Positions 17,684-25,564 of a stretch of 64,000 bases of DNA are shown one piece after another. The position numbers and the translations under genes are program-made. The stretch is from Halalkaliarchaeum sp. AArc-CO (GTDB lineage Archaea; Halobacteriota; Halobacteria; Halobacteriales; Haloferacaceae). Location of the stretch: positions 558,001-622,000 of the forward strand of contig NZ_CP087723.1 of the NCBI RefSeq assembly GCF_024972735.1. Direction: 5' to 3'. A model generated the notes under the pieces. It searched no databases and was not told where the DNA came from. It worked only from the letters and a program-made list of their open reading frames with translations. Position 1 is the first letter of the stretch. Each line of letters opens with the position of its first letter.

Positions 17684-17869
17684 TCACGACTGTGCGATCG
17701 ACGTGAACTCCTCGTCGCAGACTGACGCACCGCACACCGGACAGCCGTGGGTCAAAAGCGCCTCCCGCATCCCGGAGTTGACCTCGAACTCCTCGCCGCA
17801 GTCGGAACACTCGAACGCGTAGTCGTCGGTGGGGGATTCGCTCATCGTAGGTTGTCTGATCGTCGTCAT
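17684..17869 (-). CDS. Small zinc-ribbon protein (61 aa), coupled to upstream regulator
   Basis: This paralogue of 17398-17565 carries CSDC and CPVC pairs around an ALLTHGC segment, with a third partial CDEE at the end. The ATG at 17869 overlaps the TGA of the regulator gene (ATGA), which argues for translational coupling. An alternative start at 17845 (MSESPTDDYAF) gives 53 residues and aligns better with the paralogue. Probably co-expressed with the winged-helix regulator, as a partner or output. No function assigned. Confidence 0.75.
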   Translation of the reverse strand: MTTIRQPTMSESPTDDYAFECSDCGEEFEVNSGMREALLTHGCPVCGASVCDEEFTSIAQS

Positions 17870-18273
17870 CGACTTTCCGGGTCGGACTCCCGGCCGTCAC
17901 CGTCGGCGGCGACCTGGCGGAAGTCGACCGACAGTTCGTCGCCGGCTCGAAGCGAGACGGCGAGGGTGTCGAACGTCGTCGAGAACTCGGTGGGATGGTT
18001 GTTCCGGGAGCGGATGCGGCGGCCCTCTTCGAGGAGCCCGGCGTCGCCGAGCAGTTCGAGCTTCCGGTACACCGTCGACAGCGGGAGGTCACACGCGTCG
18101 GCACACTCCTGTGCGGTTCTGGGACGCTCCTCGCAGGCGGACAGCAGCTGCCGGCAGTCGGGATCGCCCAGTGCCGAAAGGACCTCGGCCGGATCCGCCT
18201 CGGGCTCGCCGACGGAAACGCTCGGATGTCGGTCCGGAACGTCGCGTCGAGCCTGGGTTAGGGAGGCGTTCAT
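17866..18273 (-). CDS. Winged-helix transcriptional regulator (paralogue of 15567-15944)
   Basis: This 135-residue regulator contains QECADACDLPLSTVYRKLEL followed by LGDAGLLEEGRRIRSRNNHP, an ArsR-like winged helix with a wing rich in Arg/Asn, then a beta-rich C-terminal half (AVSLRAGDELSVDFRQV). It is clearly related to the regulator at 15567-15944. I use the ATG at 18273. Its stop overlaps the start of the zinc-ribbon gene by four bases. The pairing suggests a two-gene regulatory unit that has been duplicated locally and partly rearranged. Confidence 0.8.
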   Translation of the reverse strand: MNASLTQARRDVPDRHPSVSVGEPEADPAEVLSALGDPDCRQLLSACEERPRTAQECADACDLPLSTVYRKLELLGDAGLLEEGRRIRSRNNHPTEFSTTFDTLAVSLRAGDELSVDFRQVAADGDGRESDPESR

Positions 18274-18329
18274 ATCTCTACACACGAACTCTCCCCGCAG
18301 GTATCCGGTTCCACGATATCAGGGGTGGT

Positions 18330-19520
18330 TTAAGTGTCGTCGGCATCGACGCCGCGATCGTGAGGCTGGGAGACGAACCACGGCTTCTCGTCGGGATCGT
18401 ACTCGTCGATCGCCCCGCCGTGGCTCCGAGTCTCCGGGGCGAGTACGCCGACGTGTTTCAGTTGCTGGACGAAGTTGAACAGGACGTTGTTGCGGACCAC
18501 GTCCGTCCAGACGCCACGATCCTGGTAGAGTCGTTCGCTCTCGCCCCGCTCGATCAGTTCCCTCGCCTGCTCGCGCCCTCCGGTGGTACAGAACGCGCTC
18601 AAAAAGACGTTCGGATACTCCCGGACCAGCCGTTCGAGCAGTTCCGGGAAGTACACCACCTCGCCTTCCTTCCGGAGCGCCTCCAGCAGGAGCCCGAACG
18701 CGGGATGACGACTGAAGGAGTTGCGCAAGAGGATCGCAATCGGGTGGTGGATTTCGACGACGGTACTCCCCCGGGTATTCTCTTTCGCGAGCCGGAGGTC
18801 ATCGAGAGTCTCGATCCCGTAGCCCCGCAGGACGGTCGCGGCAAGTTCCCCCTGATCGGTGAGTGTGATGGGGCGGGACGAAGCGAGGAGACCGAGCGTC
18901 TCGGCGCCGGCCAGTGCTTCGCTTCCGGCTTGGAAACTGTACTCGTCTTCGATGGTCTCGAGGAGCGCTTCCCGCCCGAGCGGACCACGTCGGTCGACGG
19001 CCACGACGGGGGCGAGGTAGTTCAGCGGCTGGGTCAAAGACAGCGTCGTGACGTCCCCGCCGAACTCGGCCCCCTGGAGATGAAGCGACAGCTGTCCCTC
19101 GACGTCGGCCACCTGCCGAGCTGACTCGGCGGCCGGCGGCGACCGAACGAAGGAGACGCCCTCGTCGCCGACGCCGATAGCACCGACACCCTTCGCTCCC
19201 AGCAGGTCGCCGTGGGAGGCGACTGCCGACTCCTCGGCGGCGAGATACGAGACGTGAGCGCCATACTGATACGTCAACGCCTGTCCGATCCCCCGTAGGA
19301 TCCCGCTCGAGCCTTTTACCTCGACGGCGAAGACCCGGTTCGCGTCCGTAAACCCGAGAACGTCCGGATACCGGCCGCGGATCGAAATTTCGTGGCGGCG
19401 ACACCGGTCCAGGACGTCGGCGTACGTATCGGCGTGAGCCTCCGGAACGTGCACGAGCGGCTCGTACTCCCGGTCCCGGAGCTCGGTGACGACGCGATCG
19501 AAAGCCGTCGCCTCCTCCAT
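18330..19520 (-). CDS. Conserved haloarchaeal protein with PD-(D/E)XK-like N-terminal motif
   Basis: This 396-residue protein begins MEEATAFDRVVTELRDREYE. Residues about 45-100 read 'RYPDVLGFTDANRVFAVEVKG', then a helix with GQALTYQYGAHVSYLAA, which looks like the PD-(D/E)XK nuclease core (Asp...Glu-Val-Lys) plus a conserved Q helix. The C-terminal 250 residues are helical and may include winged-helix segments (PITLTDQGELAATVLRG). It could be a nuclease or an inactivated relative; I do not recognise a named family. The start is at 19520; the nine upstream residues to 19547 are Arg-rich and less likely. Confidence 0.7.
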   Translation of the reverse strand: MEEATAFDRVVTELRDREYEPLVHVPEAHADTYADVLDRCRRHEISIRGRYPDVLGFTDANRVFAVEVKGSSGILRGIGQALTYQYGAHVSYLAAEESAVASHGDLLGAKGVGAIGVGDEGVSFVRSPPAAESARQVADVEGQLSLHLQGAEFGGDVTTLSLTQPLNYLAPVVAVDRRGPLGREALLETIEDEYSFQAGSEALAGAETLGLLASSRPITLTDQGELAATVLRGYGIETLDDLRLAKENTRGSTVVEIHHPIAILLRNSFSRHPAFGLLLEALRKEGEVVYFPELLERLVREYPNVFLSAFCTTGGREQARELIERGESERLYQDRGVWTDVVRNNVLFNFVQQLKHVGVLAPETRSHGGAIDEYDPDEKPWFVSQPHDRGVDADDT

Positions 19521-19649
19521 ACTCCGCCGGTCGACGCGCCGGCGCAAGAAACTACCGCCAGTAGGCTCTCACCCGGTTCGATGAACTGCTCTTCCCCGGC
19601 CCGTTGAGCGAAGCTTATCAGTCTCAATCCACTATAGGGTGACGACTGA

Positions 19650-20303
19650 ATGGTGACCCCGTCCGAGGTGTTGAACGTCGACGACGACGCCGACGAAGCC
19701 GAGATCCGACGTGCGTACCGCGAGCGGATCAAGGAGGCCCATCCCGATCAGGGCGGCAGCATGGAGGAGTTCCAGCTCGTCAGGCGCGCCTATCGGCTGC
19801 TGAAAAAGCGTGCGCGGAACGGGGCCGACGTCGACGCGGACGTCGACCTCACGGACGACGCCGACGCGACGGTTGAGGTCGGGCCCGCAACCGTCGAGTA
19901 TCTCGATTACGAAGTCGTCGCGGATCGCGGCTGGGACCTGTACGACGACGACGTGTTCGGGAAAGCGGCGATCGCGGACCTTCCGCCGGAGGCGTACGGC
20001 CGGCTACTCGTCGAGCCCGAGGAGACGCTGCTAGAGGCGGCCGAAAATCGGGGGTTCGTCTGGCCGTTCTCCTGTCGGGGCGGCGCCTGCGCGAACTGTG
20101 CGGTGTATCTCGTCGAGGGCGAACTCTCCCAGCCCGTCAACCACATCATGCCCGACGAGCTTTCCGACACCGGCTTCCGGCTCTCGTGTAACGGCTATCC
20201 CGCCAGCACCGAGCTGAAGGTGGTCTTCAACGTGAAACACCTCCCCGAACTCGACGACCTGATACTGCCCCCGGGCCCGTTCGCCTGGGCGCATTCGGAA
20301 TGA
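19650..20303 (+). CDS. J-domain / 2Fe-2S ferredoxin fusion protein
   Basis: This 217-residue protein joins an N-terminal J-like domain (residues 1-55, with the HPD tripeptide at 31-33, as HPDQGG) to a plant-type [2Fe-2S] ferredoxin. Cluster ligands are C142, C147, C150 (CRGGACANC) and C180 (LSCNGYP). An Asp-rich linker (55-80) joins them. The J domain would stimulate Hsp70 (DnaK), and the ferredoxin would carry electrons. The combination suggests delivery of redox power or help with Fe-S assembly, but that is inference. Ferredoxins of this halophilic type are known in haloarchaea. The ATG at 19650 has a TATA-like gcttatca about 30 bases upstream. Confidence 0.88.
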   Translation: MVTPSEVLNVDDDADEAEIRRAYRERIKEAHPDQGGSMEEFQLVRRAYRLLKKRARNGADVDADVDLTDDADATVEVGPATVEYLDYEVVADRGWDLYDDDVFGKAAIADLPPEAYGRLLVEPEETLLEAAENRGFVWPFSCRGGACANCAVYLVEGELSQPVNHIMPDELSDTGFRLSCNGYPASTELKVVFNVKHLPELDDLILPPGPFAWAHSE

Positions 20304-20385
20304 ACTCGGATGAGGATCTTTCGTGACGAAGGCCGAGGACTGATTTCGATGCGGATCCAACGTGAGCCACGGACCCTCACCGCCG

Positions 20386-20892
20386 ATGTTTGAAGCGATC
20401 GTCGACGCCGTGTTCGCCCTCCTCTTGTACGTCGGGCTCCCCGCCCTGTTCGTCTTTTTCGTCCTGAAGGGGGCGTTCGTCGCCAAGCCGATTCCCACGA
20501 CGGTGGTTCTTCCGGGTTACGTGCTGGCGATCTCCGCGACCCGGGAAGAGATGATCCTCGTCGTCCTCGTCTCGGCGACCGGCAACGTCATCGGTCAGAT
20601 GTCAATCTACTATCTGGCGCGACGGGAGGGGCTGACGTACGTCCAGTCCTCAGAACGGTTCTCGATTCCGTCCGAACGGATCGAACAGGCCGAACGGTGG
20701 CTGGATCGGTACGGCGGCATCGGCGTGTTCGTTACGAATTTCGTTCCGTATCTCCGTGGGCTGATCTTCATTCCGGCCGGGATCGCCCGCTACCCCGTCC
20801 CGCCGCTCGTATTCTTCGCCTTCTCGTCGACGCTGATATATCACGCCGCCATCGTCGCGATTGCTGTCGGTCTCGTCAGGGCGATCTTTTGA
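20386..20892 (+). CDS. DedA/VTT-domain membrane protein
   Basis: This 168-residue inner-membrane protein is of the SNARE-associated/DedA (VTT) superfamily. It has hydrophobic helices at about 10-35, 45-70, 110-140 and 145-168. The family core is visible as FVAKPIPTTVVLPG, ISATREEMILVVLVSATGN, and the re-entrant motif RYGGIGVFVTNFVPYLRGLI with the conserved 'G-x-F-x-x-R-F-x-P-x-x-R' idea. A GTG at 20362 adds eight residues; the ATG at 20386 is more likely. Family knowledge: these proteins move lipids such as undecaprenyl phosphate or help envelope stress. Substrate not known here. Confidence 0.82.
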   Translation: MFEAIVDAVFALLLYVGLPALFVFFVLKGAFVAKPIPTTVVLPGYVLAISATREEMILVVLVSATGNVIGQMSIYYLARREGLTYVQSSERFSIPSERIEQAERWLDRYGGIGVFVTNFVPYLRGLIFIPAGIARYPVPPLVFFAFSSTLIYHAAIVAIAVGLVRAIF

Positions 20893-21031
20893 CCCGCGGC
20901 CACCGTGCCGGCGCGTTCGGATCGCTCCGTCCGGATCGCTCTGTCCGAATCGCTCCGGTCTGGACGGCGTACTCGGAAACCCGGAAGCTCCCTCCCGTCG
21001 CTTATGCATTCTCCTGCCGACCCGTGTCAAC

Positions 21032-21730
21032 ATGATCGGTTCACGTCCGGGCAGACACACTACCCCGGAGCTTCCGAGCCTCGAACCGGGAACCCAGCTG
21101 CTCGACGTCGATTCGGAGGCGTCCCGGGCCGTTCACGCGTTGACTGTCGATCACGTCCTGCTGTCGTCGGGGGACGCCTGCTGGATCGATCCCGGGCCGC
21201 ACGCACGTTCGGCACCGTTCGTCGAACTCGCGCCGTCCGACAGGATCCTCGACCGCATCCGCCTCGCACGCGGGTTTACGCCGTTCCAGCACCTGGCCCT
21301 GATCGAGTCGGCGCCCGAGCTGCTGTCCGACCGCACCGAGCTGGTCGTCGTCCCCGAGATCGACGGGCGCTACCGGGACGACGATCTCCTCGCCGGGGAG
21401 GGTCGGGAGCTGCTCCTGTCGGCACTCGCGGCTCTCGCCCGGATCGCCCGCGAGCACGAGATCCCCGTCCTGGTCACGCGGGTGGCGGACGACGAGTTCG
21501 GCCGGCCGATCGCGCACGCGGCATCTCGGGAGCTCCACTGTCGCTCGACGCCGTTCGGCCCCCGGTTCCTGACAGGTGACGGAGACGGGGAAACGCTCGT
21601 GTATCCGGTCGACGGCGGGGCGAGCGTACAGACGACACTCGCGTTCTGGAAGCGCGTGCTCGCCGCCCGGACGCCGCTGTACGACGGCCCCGGGCTCCAT
21701 CAGGAGGTGACACACCGTGGGTCGAACTAA
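21032..21730 (+). CDS. RecA/RadB-like fold protein without a P-loop
   Basis: This 232-residue protein begins MIGSRPGRHTTPELPSLEPG. The layout resembles RadA/RadB: a 'PSLEPGTQLLDV' entry, a WIDPG strand, an ARGFTPFQHLALIE segment, ELVVVPEIDGRYRDDDL as a Walker B-like strand, then IAREHEIPVLVTRVADDEFG. There is no GxxGxGKT/S P-loop where one is expected, so it probably does not hydrolyse ATP. Its stop overlaps the next gene by 14 bases and that gene overlaps the PolB fragment by 17, so the three genes form one cassette. A SulA/ImuA-like accessory role to a polymerase is inferred. Confidence 0.55.
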   Translation: MIGSRPGRHTTPELPSLEPGTQLLDVDSEASRAVHALTVDHVLLSSGDACWIDPGPHARSAPFVELAPSDRILDRIRLARGFTPFQHLALIESAPELLSDRTELVVVPEIDGRYRDDDLLAGEGRELLLSALAALARIAREHEIPVLVTRVADDEFGRPIAHAASRELHCRSTPFGPRFLTGDGDGETLVYPVDGGASVQTTLAFWKRVLAARTPLYDGPGLHQEVTHRGSN

Positions 21731-22064
21731 CCCCACCTACCGGGATCGGCTCGCGTCGATCGAACGGGAGTGGCAGTCATACCGCCGCGGGTTGCGGGCC
21801 GTCGACCAGCCGCGGTTCGATCGGCTGTTCGAACACGGGCGAGGGTACGCCCACGCGGCGAGCAATCTCAACCACCCGACGCCGGAGCTTCCGTTGCTCG
21901 TCTCGGCGCTTCTGGCCCACCAGCGGCGACTCGACGAACGCGAGCAGCGGCTCGACGCTCTCGAGCAACGACTCGACGAACGCGAGCAGCGGCTCGACGC
22001 TCTCGAGCAGCGGTTCGACGAACTCGCGGATCGACGTTCCGGTGGAGATGCCGTTCTCGATTGA
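21717..22064 (+). CDS. Small coiled-coil protein in the RecA-like/PolB cassette
   Basis: This 115-residue protein starts at GTG 21717 (MGRTNPTYRDRLASIEREW), 14 bases before the previous gene stops. The first 60 residues are globular; residues about 70-108 are a strong heptad coiled coil built from two near-perfect repeats of LDEREQRLDALEQR. It overlaps the start of the PolB fragment by 17 bases. It might link the RecA-like protein and a polymerase or oligomerise. No named family recognised. Confidence 0.65.
   Translation: MGRTNPTYRDRLASIEREWQSYRRGLRAVDQPRFDRLFEHGRGYAHAASNLNHPTPELPLLVSALLAHQRRLDEREQRLDALEQRLDEREQRLDALEQRFDELADRRSGGDAVLD
21930..22013 (+). repeat. 42-bp tandem repeat (2 copies) encoding coiled-coil heptads
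   Basis: Two adjacent 42-base units, differing only at the last few bases, each encode 14 residues, i.e. two heptads. Such repeats expand and contract by slippage, so the coiled-coil length may vary between strains. Confidence 0.85.
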
Positions 22065-22712
22065 GTACGCTGACGGGGCGGTACTGGAATGGTACGCCAC
22101 CGATGACGGCGCTCGCGTTCGGCGCGTCTCGGACTACGAACCGACGATATACGTCGCGTCGCAGTCCGCAGACGACTTGTCGTCGCTCGTGGCCGCTCTG
22201 CACGACCGGACTGACGTCAGCCGGACCTCGCGGGAACGCTGGCGCACCGCGTTCCGAAACGATCCGGAGCCGGTGCTCCGGATCGACGTCGCCTCGATCG
22301 ACCGGGTTCGGCCGCTCGCCGGCTGGATTCGCCGCCGGGACCGTCCCGGCACGTACCGGCTGTTCAACGTCGACCTGTCCCCGGAATTCCGGTACTGTCT
22401 CGAACGCGACGTTACACCGGTTCCCGATCGGGAGCTCCGAACGCTGAAGCTGGGCGATCCCACGTCCGGGACGCCGGACGATCCGGTCACTGCCGTCGAA
22501 TTCGGTGGCGAGTCGGCCGAACGCGAACAGATCGAGGGCGATCCGACCCACGTCCTCGGGACGCTTTCAGACCGCCTGGAACGGGTCGATCCGGACGTTC
22601 TCGTCTGTTCGTCGGCGGAACTGGTCCCTGCGCTGTTCGAGACCGCACGCGCCCACGACTGTGACTTCCAGCTCGGGCGCCGCCCCGGGTACGAACAGCT
22701 GGCGGGCGCGTC
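22048..22712 (+). pseudogene. Truncated family-B DNA polymerase (PolB2-like), N-terminal part only
   Basis: About 220 codons starting MPFSIEYADGAVLEWYATDD resemble the N-terminal domain of the haloarchaeal second B-family DNA polymerase, including RTAFRNDPEPVLRIDV, YRLFNVDLSPEFRYCLE, VPDRELRTLKLG and LGRRPGYEQLAG. Full-length members are around 700 residues with exonuclease, palm and thumb domains. Here the similarity stops near 22705, where unrelated sequence starts. The reading frame runs on to 23232 but with no recognisable protein, so I treat the gene as broken. It is the last member of the RecA-like/coiled-coil cassette. Confidence 0.65.
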
Positions 22713-22829
22713 GACGAGCCCAGATCGAAGCGCACGGTCCGGAAGTACCTCCGGAAACTGGAGCAGTACAACCTCGTCGAAAGCGAAGGCCGCGGTCCGA
22801 GTCGCAGATACGACATCGTACAGAAGTAA
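22713..22829 (+). pseudogene. 3' fragment of a winged-helix gene at the PolB breakpoint
   Basis: In a different frame from the PolB fragment, 38 codons ending TAA at 22827-22829 read DEPRSKRTVRKYLRKLEQYN then LVESEGRGPSRRYDIVQK. This looks like the C-terminal winged helix of a replication initiator or regulator (helix, helix, wing). No start codon belongs to it. It appears to be the tail of a gene joined to the truncated polymerase by deletion or recombination. The parent family is uncertain. Confidence 0.5.
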
Positions 22830-22830
22830 T

Positions 22831-22863
22831 CGGGCGGTCGGCGGGCGGTCGGCGGGCGGTCGG
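22831..22863. repeat. Three tandem 11-bp repeats
   Basis: The unit cgggcggtcgg occurs three times in a row just after the broken polymerase/winged-helix junction. It is a simple slippage-type repeat and marks this stretch as non-coding. Confidence 0.8.
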
Positions 22864-22972
22864 CTGTGTTTCGATTCGAGTTCCTCCGCCCTGCGTCGAC
22901 GCGCTCGAACCCGGAAACCCGGAACCCCGGCGAGAACCCTCATTCCGCTATCGGAAGTAGAAACGGGCAGCC

Positions 22973-23665
22973 ATGGGAACGAAACTGACGCCGGTCGCGT
23001 TCGACATCGAAACCACGGGATTCGAAAGCGACGCCACCGTCACCGTCCTCGGTCTCGTCGTCCCGCGGGGGTGTCGCGTGTTCCTCAATACAGGTGGAAG
23101 ATCGGCCGATCGGGAACACCTCCAGCGGGACCTGGAAACGGCGTTCGACGCGGTCGTCCGTGTGAGTTGTCACCGGAACGAACGGAAACTCCTGGCGGCG
23201 GTTGCGGAATTCGTCGCGGAATCGATCGCTGACGACGACTACATGCTGGTCGCGTACAACGGCGAACTGTATCGCGGCGGGTTCGACCTTCCGTTTCTGC
23301 GTACGCGGTGTGCGCTGCTTGACTGCCGGTGGCCGTTTGACGGCGTCCCCTACGCGGATCTGCTTCCGATATTCAGGGCCCGGTTCAACACGACCGTCGG
23401 CGAGGAACAGGTGAACGATCTCGTGGGCGCTTATAAGGCGCTGATCGGCGACGGAATGACCGCCCTGGACCCGTTCGAGGAGAGTCTGGAAGCCGTCACG
23501 GCGTTCGAGCGCGGCGAGTTCCGGCCCCTGCTGGCGCACAACATCGCGGACATCCTCCGGACGGACGCGCTCGCGGGGCTCGCCCAGCGATACTGCGGGA
23601 CTTCCGAGTTCGATCTCAAGTCGCTCACGCCGACGCTTCGCGATCCGGCGTTGACCGACGGCTAG
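22973..23665 (+). CDS. DEDD-type 3'-5' exonuclease-like (RNase H fold) protein
   Basis: This 230-residue protein begins MGTKLTPVAFDIETTGFESD with the exonuclease I motif DIETTG (Asp11, Glu13). Motif II-like YNGELYRGGFDLPFLRTR and a C-terminal HNIADILRTDALAGLA (motif III-like His...Asp) follow. It fits the YprB/RNase H-like exonuclease group that trims DNA or RNA 3' ends. The start is the ATG at 22973. It lies downstream of the broken polymerase cassette, so a DNA repair link is possible but unproven. Confidence 0.8.
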   Translation: MGTKLTPVAFDIETTGFESDATVTVLGLVVPRGCRVFLNTGGRSADREHLQRDLETAFDAVVRVSCHRNERKLLAAVAEFVAESIADDDYMLVAYNGELYRGGFDLPFLRTRCALLDCRWPFDGVPYADLLPIFRARFNTTVGEEQVNDLVGAYKALIGDGMTALDPFEESLEAVTAFERGEFRPLLAHNIADILRTDALAGLAQRYCGTSEFDLKSLTPTLRDPALTDG

Positions 23666-23726
23666 CAACCACCGACGGTGGTCACAACGCGGCTGGGGAA
23701 AATTGAATTCGGAGGCTACCGATCCG

Positions 23727-24071
23727 TCAGACGCCGGGGACGCCGAACGCGCTGATGCCGAGACCGAGCACGCTGTTCAGTAGTGCGATAATGAGCAGCG
23801 CGGCCACCCACGCCACCAGCCCCATGATCGCGGCGTCCTTCCAGCCGCCGGGATATCGCCACTTGATGACCCAGATCCAGGCGATCAGCGCGACCAGCGA
23901 CCCGATCAGCGGAATCAACGACCCGATCGCCCAGGCGATGGCACCGATCAGTGCCGTAATCACCGCGTGCGAGTAATCGTCGACGCCCGTGACGACGCGA
24001 CCACTGATGTAAATTGCCAGTCCACCGATCAGGAGCGCAACGACGAAAGAGACGAGTGTTCCAAGGACCAT
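23727..24071 (-). CDS. Small multi-helix membrane protein
   Basis: This 114-residue protein is almost entirely hydrophobic, with about four helices (3-25, 35-65, 80-100 and the tail). The middle has KWRYPGGWKDAAIMGLVAW, a polar turn. It converges with the exonuclease gene. It resembles small haloarchaeal membrane proteins of unknown function. Start at ATG 24071. Confidence 0.65.
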   Translation of the reverse strand: MVLGTLVSFVVALLIGGLAIYISGRVVTGVDDYSHAVITALIGAIAWAIGSLIPLIGSLVALIAWIWVIKWRYPGGWKDAAIMGLVAWVAALLIIALLNSVLGLGISAFGVPGV

Positions 24072-24561
24072 ACCTGACGCATTGGCTGCCAGTCGTATAT
24101 ATTGTGGGGTAATTATATCAGATAAATTATCTAGTTTGTCAGACGCAAGTCAGACGTTTCGACATTTAATTGATCAAAAATGTATATGTTTTTCAGGTTA
24201 TATTAACTAACCACCGTCACAACATTGTCTCGTGACCTACTACCGTACGACACGTCGCTTCGTACGGTTCGTCTCGGCGATGCGATGGAGATCTTCGCGG
24301 TGGTCGTTCCACGTGGCGTACTTCGATATCGGCGTCGTTCCTACTGGTGTTCTGCTCTTCACTGCCATTTTGGTTCCTCGATAGTATATTACGCCTTACG
24401 AGGTAATAACATCTTTTCACAATCACCGTGAATACTTCTCGTTACGATAACGTTTAGCAGACTAATTCCCCCAGTTTTCGTATTGACAATTTCTGTCACC
24501 GAAGGACTGGCGTCCCGCCGTCGTAGCCCCCAGAACGGACCGTTTGTGCGTCCAGCCCTCC
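24072..24561. other. AT-rich intergenic region
   Basis: These 490 bases are clearly AT-richer than their surroundings, for example around 24100-24215 and 24370-24500. They include a perfect palindrome agataaattatct at 24120-24132. Two short overlapping open frames near 24217-24431 have no recognisable features and unlike-host codon use, so I call no gene. It may be a decayed insertion or a promoter-rich spacer. Confidence 0.5.
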
Positions 24562-25491
24562 TCAAAAAACCCGGTTTGCCGGCCCGTCGCCGGCCCGGAT
24601 CCGGCGGACGCTCTCGCGTACGATCGTCGCAATGTGGCGGTAGTAGTCCCGCGTGAACGCGCCGCAGTGCGGGGAGACGATCACCTCTTTTAGTTCCCAG
24701 AGTGGTGAGGCCTCGGGCAGCGGTTCGGTTTCGAAGACGTCGAGTGCGGCTCCGGCAATCTCCTCCCCTTCGAGTGCGTCCACCAGCGCCGACTGATCGA
24801 CGACGCCGCCCCGGGCGACGTTGACCAGGTAGGCGTCCTCCCGCATCGCCGACAGCGCCTCGCCGTCGATCAGGTGACGTGTCTCCTCGACGAGCGGCAC
24901 CGCGAGAACGACGAACCGGGCGTCGGCGATCGCTTCGTGCAGCTCCGACGGCGGATAGACGCGGTCGACTCCCGGTTCCGGCGTCGGGGTTCGCCGGACG
25001 CCGACGACGTCGAGCCCGAGCCCGGTCAGGCGATCGACGATCCCGCGTCCGAGCCCACCGACGCCGACGACGCACGCCTGCTCGCCCGCTACCGTCCAGG
25101 CCTCGTCCCACTCGGGCTGGGACCACTCTCGCTGTCGCTGGTTGGCCACGTGGACGTGGAACCGACGGGCGAGCATGAGCACCTGGACGGCGACGGTCTC
25201 GCCGATGGCATCGCCGTGGATCCCGCTGCTGTTCGAGAGCACGACGCCGGCTTCCTCGAACTGGTCCCGGTCGAACCGGTCGACGCCAGCCTGGATCGAG
25301 TGGACCCACTCGAGGTCGAGAAACGACTCGCGGTTCACGAACGTGATCACGGCCTGGCAGTCGGACAGCGAGTCCGGGCTTCCATCGACCTGTTCGACGT
25401 CGACCGGGAGGTCCGAGAGCGCTTCGACCAGCTTTTCCGGCGGAAACACCGTCGACACCGATTCGTCGACGCCGAGACGTTCGACGTGCAT
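24562..25491 (-). CDS. D-2-hydroxyacid dehydrogenase (NAD-dependent)
   Basis: This 309-residue cytoplasmic enzyme interconverts 2-keto acids and D-2-hydroxyacids. Visible motifs are the NAD-binding CVVGVGGLGRGIVDRL (Rossmann GxGxxG), the catalytic Arg region NVARGGVVDQSALVDAL, the Glu in ALDVFETEPLPEASPLW, and the HCGAFT segment with the catalytic His. The start is ATG 25491 (MHVERLGVDESV). Such enzymes include glyoxylate and phosphoglycerate dehydrogenase relatives; the substrate here cannot be told. Confidence 0.9.
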   Translation of the reverse strand: MHVERLGVDESVSTVFPPEKLVEALSDLPVDVEQVDGSPDSLSDCQAVITFVNRESFLDLEWVHSIQAGVDRFDRDQFEEAGVVLSNSSGIHGDAIGETVAVQVLMLARRFHVHVANQRQREWSQPEWDEAWTVAGEQACVVGVGGLGRGIVDRLTGLGLDVVGVRRTPTPEPGVDRVYPPSELHEAIADARFVVLAVPLVEETRHLIDGEALSAMREDAYLVNVARGGVVDQSALVDALEGEEIAGAALDVFETEPLPEASPLWELKEVIVSPHCGAFTRDYYRHIATIVRESVRRIRAGDGPANRVF

Positions 25492-25564
25492 GCAATCTGC
25501 TCGCCCGTTCGGCTGGTAAGGTTTTCGGCGAAATGGCCGAACAGATCGGCCCGTCTCCGCCCGC

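Noticed and set aside
22830-23232. Continuation of the polymerase frame to 23232
   Set aside because: After 22705 the translation is low-complexity and overlaps the real exonuclease gene in another frame.
24217-24431. Two overlapping short frames in the AT-rich spacer
   Set aside because: Neither shows a family or halophile-like composition.
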